Assembly (NCBI GenBank): GCA_947630505.1
Contig: CANRHV010000015.1
Location: forward strand, 1 to 47,433
Source: an uncultured Monoglobus sp.
GTDB lineage: Bacteria; Bacillota; Clostridia; Monoglobales; Monoglobaceae
Direction: 5' to 3'
Length of the DNA: 47,433 nt
Made by a program: the position numbers and the translations under genes. The notes under the pieces were generated by a model. The model saw nothing but the letters and a program-made list of their open reading frames with translations. It searched no databases and was not told the DNA's origin. Shown here piece after piece: positions 44,081 to 47,433 of this stretch; position 1 is the stretch's first letter; the number at the start of each line of letters is the position of its first letter.

Positions 44081-45358
44081 TTAATCGTTAAAATATTTGT
44101 CAATACCGTTTGCGATCGCCTTTCCGATCTGCTCATACTCGGAATTCAGAATGGCGCGGTCCGACGAGTTGTCAAAGAATCCGCACTCGATATAGGCGAT
44201 CGGGATCGGGCTTTTGCAAAACAGGATAAGCTCGGGCATATACGGATAGCATCCGCCCATATACGCCGATAAGCTTGTTGTAGACGTTATCTCATCGTTT
44301 ATCAGCCTGCCCGCGTAGTTGCCGATATCCGCATAGTTTGACGGGATACCCGCCTGGTCGTAAACGCCCGACAGCTCGATATAGGCGCTGCCTCTGCCGC
44401 CGCCCGCGTTTGAGTGTATGCAGACAAACAGATCCGCGTCGGGCGCGGCGGATGTGTCATTATTCGGATAACAATATATGAGCCGCTTTGTCATCGAAGG
44501 GTTCTCGTCGTTTGTGTTTCTGGTCATGCGCACCTCGTAACCCATTTCCTCAAGATATTTTTTCGCGAACATGCAGTTGCGCAGGGTTATCTCGGGCTCA
44601 AGCTCGCGGTCGCCCGCGCCGATCGGGTACCAGCAGCTTCCGCCCTCGGTGACTCTGCCCGAGCAGCCGGATCCGCCGCAGTCCTGCCAGGTCGTGCCGC
44701 TCTTCCAATGGCGCCATTCGCCCCAGCCGCCTTTTGCGGAATTGTATATCCAGCCGTCGGCTGTCTTTTGCTCGTCGCTCATGTTTTCCGAAAGCCTGCC
44801 GTGGCCCGGGTCGAGCACGATCACTCCGCGCGCGACCTTTTTGGGCTCAACGGGATTCGGGTTTTCATTTATGGGTATCCACGAGATCTTCACGTCGGCG
44901 CGGCGCAGCTCCTGGCTGAAGCTCACCTCGCCGCAGGCCTTGAGCGCGTTCAGCGGTATCATGGTGCTGCCGTCGATGCTGAACGCCGTGATCGGCTCGC
45001 CCTCAAGATAGGTCGTGATGTCGGTATAGATCACGTCCGCGAATTTGACGCCCGTCCCGTCGTATTTATACACCACTCCGGTGCCCGCCGCGAAAGACTG
45101 ATCGACCGCGGGCGCGATAGAGAGGGAGCGTGTGCCGTTGTCCCAGATCACGTCAAAGCCGTATTTTCTCAAGTCCTCGGCAATGACCACAGTGTAGCCG
45201 CCCACATTGTAGGACGGTATCGGCTGGTCGTTGATATATGCCACAATATCGGTGTAAACCGCCTCGCCGATAACGTCTCCCGGCTCCGAGGCCGAGACCG
45301 CCGCGCCGCCCAAACACAGCGCGACCGCTATAAATAAGCATAAAATTCTTTTTATCAT
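44081..45358 (-). CDS. Secreted N-acetylmuramoyl-L-alanine amidase (Amidase_3)
   Basis: Protein of 425 residues. A signal peptide (1-24, cleavage near VSASE) precedes two copper-amine-oxidase-like stalk repeats (about 30-165: YTDIVAYINDQPIPSYNVGG and YTDITTYLEGEPITAFSIDG). A zinc amidase domain (about 178-425) follows. Zinc and catalytic ligands are visible: His in VLDPGHG, Glu in LEPEITL, His in CIHSNAGG and Glu in AYIECGFFDN. It has an insertion rich in Trp, Gly and Cys (about 200-240) between the first two ligands. It cuts the sugar-peptide bond of peptidoglycan. AGGAGG precedes the ATG. Confidence 0.93.
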   Translation of the reverse strand: MIKRILCLFIAVALCLGGAAVSASEPGDVIGEAVYTDIVAYINDQPIPSYNVGGYTVVIAEDLRKYGFDVIWDNGTRSLSIAPAVDQSFAAGTGVVYKYDGTGVKFADVIYTDITTYLEGEPITAFSIDGSTMIPLNALKACGEVSFSQELRRADVKISWIPINENPNPVEPKKVARGVIVLDPGHGRLSENMSDEQKTADGWIYNSAKGGWGEWRHWKSGTTWQDCGGSGCSGRVTEGGSCWYPIGAGDRELEPEITLRNCMFAKKYLEEMGYEVRMTRNTNDENPSMTKRLIYCYPNNDTSAAPDADLFVCIHSNAGGGRGSAYIELSGVYDQAGIPSNYADIGNYAGRLINDEITSTTSLSAYMGGCYPYMPELILFCKSPIPIAYIECGFFDNSSDRAILNSEYEQIGKAIANGIDKYFND

Positions 45359-45384
45359 AATATTCCTCCTGTATTAAATTGGAA

Positions 45385-45460
45385 ACCCCTCTCCGTCAGG
45401 CTACGCCTGACACCTCTCCCCAAGGGGCGAGGCAAACGGGTGGATAATATCCGCCCCTAC
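45385..45460. repeat. Three-hairpin REP-like intergenic repeat
   Basis: Three adjacent stem-loops: GTCAGGC/GCCTGAC (45395-45411), CCTCTCCCC/GGGGCGAGG (45413-45432) and GGGTGGAT/ATCCGCCC (45438-45456), ending GCCCCTAC. Elements of this look are scattered through gut clostridial genomes (from memory). A shortened copy of the last part is at 33393-33410. Confidence 0.75.
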
Positions 45461-45531
45461 AGGTTTTATCATATTCATCGGAACATCCGATATAAATCAC
45501 AACTTCATCATACCATAAAAAAGAAAAAATT

Positions 45532-45565
45532 GCAAGGACCCGCGGGGTGTTCCTCGGGTCCTTGC
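45532..45565 (-). terminator. Terminator of the secreted rhodanese-domain gene
   Basis: GCAAGGACCCG (45532-45542) pairs perfectly with CGGGTCCTTGC (45555-45565), an 11-bp stem. On the minus strand it is followed by AATTTTTTCTTTTTT, a strong U tract. Confidence 0.92.
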
Positions 45566-45603
45566 TTGGATTAATTATTGGGAAGATTATTTATTTTTCG
45601 CGC

Positions 45604-47433
45604 TTATTTAAGCTTCGCGTAGCCGCCGAGGTTGTAAACGTTCGCGTATCCGAGAGCCTTTGCAGTCTCCACCGCCTTGGCCGCTCTGCCGCCGCTCGCG
45701 CAGCAGAATATCAATGTATCGCCTTTTTCGCAGGCCGCAAGCCCGCTCTTAAGCTCGTCGATCGGGATATTAACGGAACCCTCGGCATGATCCTCGGCGT
45801 ATTCCTCGGCGGTGCGCACGTCGATCAGCTTTGCTCCGTCCGCGAGCAGAACGCCCGCCTCGTCGGCTTCTATCGAATCGCCGCCCAGCTCGCTCATAGG
45901 TATCCTTACCTCGCTTGCGCCGTCGCCCGCGATCATAACATCCCCCTCGATCGTCATATGCTTTAAGTCGATATCCGCCGCCTTTTTAAGCTGATAGCAC
46001 TTCGCGCAGTCGGTGAACATGATAACCAGTCCGCCGTCGCACGCCGCGTACAGTCTGTCCTTACACTCCGCCAGAGCGTTGATGTTATACTTATCGCCAT
46101 AGCTATGCGGAACATCCGAGGAGTAAAATGTGTCGGTTTGAAGCCGGAGGCGCATGCCCTCGGGAAGCTCTGCCCAGACTTTGGATTCGCCGGTTCTGTC
46201 GTTTTTCGTAAGCGTAACGTCCTTTCCGTTCCACGTTGCGTACTGCACCGGTCTGTCAAAATCCTCGGGCTCCTCGTCTTGTTCATCGACCGCTCCGTCC
46301 GCTTTCGCCGAGCCGTAATACTCGACGATGATCGCGTAGAGCTGCTTGTTGGAGCTTCCGCCGTAGACATATACCGGCAGCTTTTCGGTTATCTCAAGGC
46401 TCGCCGCCGCGGTTCCGGTGCCGCCGGGCATCTCGGTGTTAACGTCGTCGCTCTGCCAGATCTTCATGCTTCTGGCGGCCTCGCTGCCTTGGAATACTGC
46501 CGAGACCTTGCAGGGCACTTTCTTGGGAGTGAAGTAGAAGTTTCTGTTGGTCGTGTTTCCGCCGCCCGCCTGCCATGCCTGAGTGAACTCGTAGTTATAC
46601 TCGGTCTCGTTGATATCCTTATAAGTGTATTTCGCGGTTGAATCAACAACTTTCCATAAGCCGAAGCCCGACACGCCGTTTACGGTCGAATCCAGCGGCG
46701 TGCTGTCGGCGTTGGTGCCCGACGTGAGCTTGCTGTAGTCATTGCCGCCCGTGTACGCGCTGTTCAGAGAAATAACCTCTATCTCGCTCTCCACGGGTGT
46801 GGAGTAAGTATGCTCGATCGGCTCGGCAAGCGGGATCATGCTCTGCGGACTCTTCCAAACAAATAATTTTATGCGGCTTCCGTCCGACGCACCGAGCGCC
46901 ACGTCATACTCGCCTCCGCCGTTTATAACAGTGTCAGTATTGATCACATCAAGCGCTCCCTCGCTGTCATAAGCCGCCGCGATAAGGCTCGCGTCCGTGG
47001 GAGCCGCGCTGCCGCGATAGGTCACAGTTACCTTGAGGTTTCCGTCTGTCTTATTTAATACCTTTTCTATAATGTACGGATTATCGTCGTTGGGCACGTA
47101 ATGATTTATTCTGAAATAGTCAAGATTTACTCCGTTTGTCTGAATGTATATGTCGCCTCTACCGTCCTTGTCGATCTTGCCCGATGCTTTCGCCGCGTCG
47201 ATAACGCTCGGATTAAGATTAAGCGATACTTCGGTCCATGCCGCCCAGCCGCCTGTCGCGTCCGCCTGAACGGAGGCTATCAGATTTTCGGCCTTTGAGC
47301 TCTTGTCAAAACTTACATATATCATGCCCGCGTTTCTGCCCGCCACTCTGGCTATAAAGCTGTCGATATACTCAAGGTTCACCGACTTATAGAGCATCCA
47401 CTCGTTCGCCGTGCTGCCCGCGTCAAATCCGCC
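45604..47433 (-). CDS. Large secreted CBM6-like protein ending in a rhodanese domain (5' end outside the window)
   Basis: The C-terminal 609 or so residues of a longer protein; the frame is still open at the window edge. Order: a CBM6-like carbohydrate-binding domain (GSTANEWMLYKSVNLEYIDSF split, WTEVSLNLN, VNLDYFRINHY); an Ig-like domain (LKVTVTYRGSAAPTDASLIA ... IKLFVWKSPQSMIPLAE); a beta-rich domain seen with pectate-lyase-type secreted proteins (NFYFTPKKVPCKVSAVFQ); an acidic linker; a short region with repeated Cys (AECKDRLYAACDGG, FTDCAKC); and a rhodanese domain (LIDVRTAEEYAEDHAEGSVNIP, active-site loop CCASGGRA, ALGYANVYNLGGY). The domain mix is unusual. Complete 3' end with a strong terminator. 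Confidence 0.82.
   Translation of the reverse strand, partial: GGFDAGSTANEWMLYKSVNLEYIDSFIARVAGRNAGMIYVSFDKSSKAENLIASVQADATGGWAAWTEVSLNLNPSVIDAAKASGKIDKDGRGDIYIQTNGVNLDYFRINHYVPNDDNPYIIEKVLNKTDGNLKVTVTYRGSAAPTDASLIAAAYDSEGALDVINTDTVINGGGEYDVALGASDGSRIKLFVWKSPQSMIPLAEPIEHTYSTPVESEIEVISLNSAYTGGNDYSKLTSGTNADSTPLDSTVNGVSGFGLWKVVDSTAKYTYKDINETEYNYEFTQAWQAGGGNTTNRNFYFTPKKVPCKVSAVFQGSEAARSMKIWQSDDVNTEMPGGTGTAAASLEITEKLPVYVYGGSSNKQLYAIIVEYYGSAKADGAVDEQDEEPEDFDRPVQYATWNGKDVTLTKNDRTGESKVWAELPEGMRLRLQTDTFYSSDVPHSYGDKYNINALAECKDRLYAACDGGLVIMFTDCAKCYQLKKAADIDLKHMTIEGDVMIAGDGASEVRIPMSELGGDSIEADEAGVLLADGAKLIDVRTAEEYAEDHAEGSVNIPIDELKSGLAACEKGDTLIFCCASGGRAAKAVETAKALGYANVYNLGGYAKLK

Noticed and set aside
1..47433. 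tRNA, rRNA genes, insertion sequences, prophage genes
   Set aside because: No cloverleaf or rRNA segments and no transposase, integrase or phage structural genes were recognised on either strand.

Overview
The window reads as ordinary chromosome of an endospore-forming, Gram-positive Clostridia-type bacterium. The signs are a complete spmA-spmB pair, a meso-diaminopimelate-type MurE, the MraZ-led division and cell-wall (dcw) cluster, a class B sortase beside a sortase-anchored adhesin, and strong TTGACA/TATAAT promoters with AGGAGG ribosome binding sites. CBM6-like and large-surface-protein domains suggest a gut or plant-fibre habitat, but I cannot name a genus. Most genes lie on the minus strand, so operons read from high to low coordinates.

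Layout: (1) 101-1120, a lone RhuM-family gene. (2) 1212-4696, a thiamine thiazole operon thiS-thiF-thiG-thiH-tenI with its own promoter and a terminator hairpin at the transcript start. (3) 4741-18629, the dcw operon mraZ-rsmH-ftsL-PBP-murE-murF-mraY-ftsW-murG-murA-ftsQ, with a 10-bp-periodic MraZ operator. murD, murC, murB, ftsA and ftsZ are absent from it. (4) 18907-20049, spmA-spmB and a terminator. (5) 20054-25986, a class B sortase and a 1,660-residue Thr/Pro-repeat surface protein ending in TPKTG. (6) 26068-27853, an NSS sodium symporter and a 69-residue orphan protein. (7) 27858-31516, the glycolytic operon pgk-tpiA-gpmI. (8) 31584-32205, an ECF transporter S component. (9) 32255-32913, a non-coding-rich block described below. 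(10) 32989-33222, a broken surface-protein fragment. (11) 33434-39137, an envelope operon murJ-O-antigen-ligase-like-GT4-DUF4330-DUF4330. (12) 39264-39624, an orphan MNT nucleotidyltransferase. (13) 39658-41728, rplU-rpmA-obgE with an L21-type leader. (14) 41667-45358, an amidase and a domain-inverted GH3 glycosidase. (15) 45604 to the window end, the C-terminal part of a secreted CBM6-like protein that ends in a rhodanese domain.

The best candidate for an undescribed system is 32255-32913. A 28-residue hydrophobic peptide gene has its own promoter, a long structured leader and a ribosome binding site that can be hidden in a hairpin. Facing it is a perfect-consensus minus-strand promoter that would make an RNA of about 95 nt ending in the hairpin that also closes the peptide gene. 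This convergent, 3'-overlapping layout is that of Firmicutes type I toxin-antitoxin modules. Just upstream lies a further independent small RNA whose first hairpin is nearly identical to one in the peptide leader, and which can form two mutually exclusive structures.

The genes fit together as envelope biology. The dcw genes and murJ make and flip lipid II. The amidase remodels wall. The sortase anchors the large adhesin. The O-antigen-ligase-like and GT4 proteins probably build a surface glycan. All function calls are from reading translations; no database search was possible.
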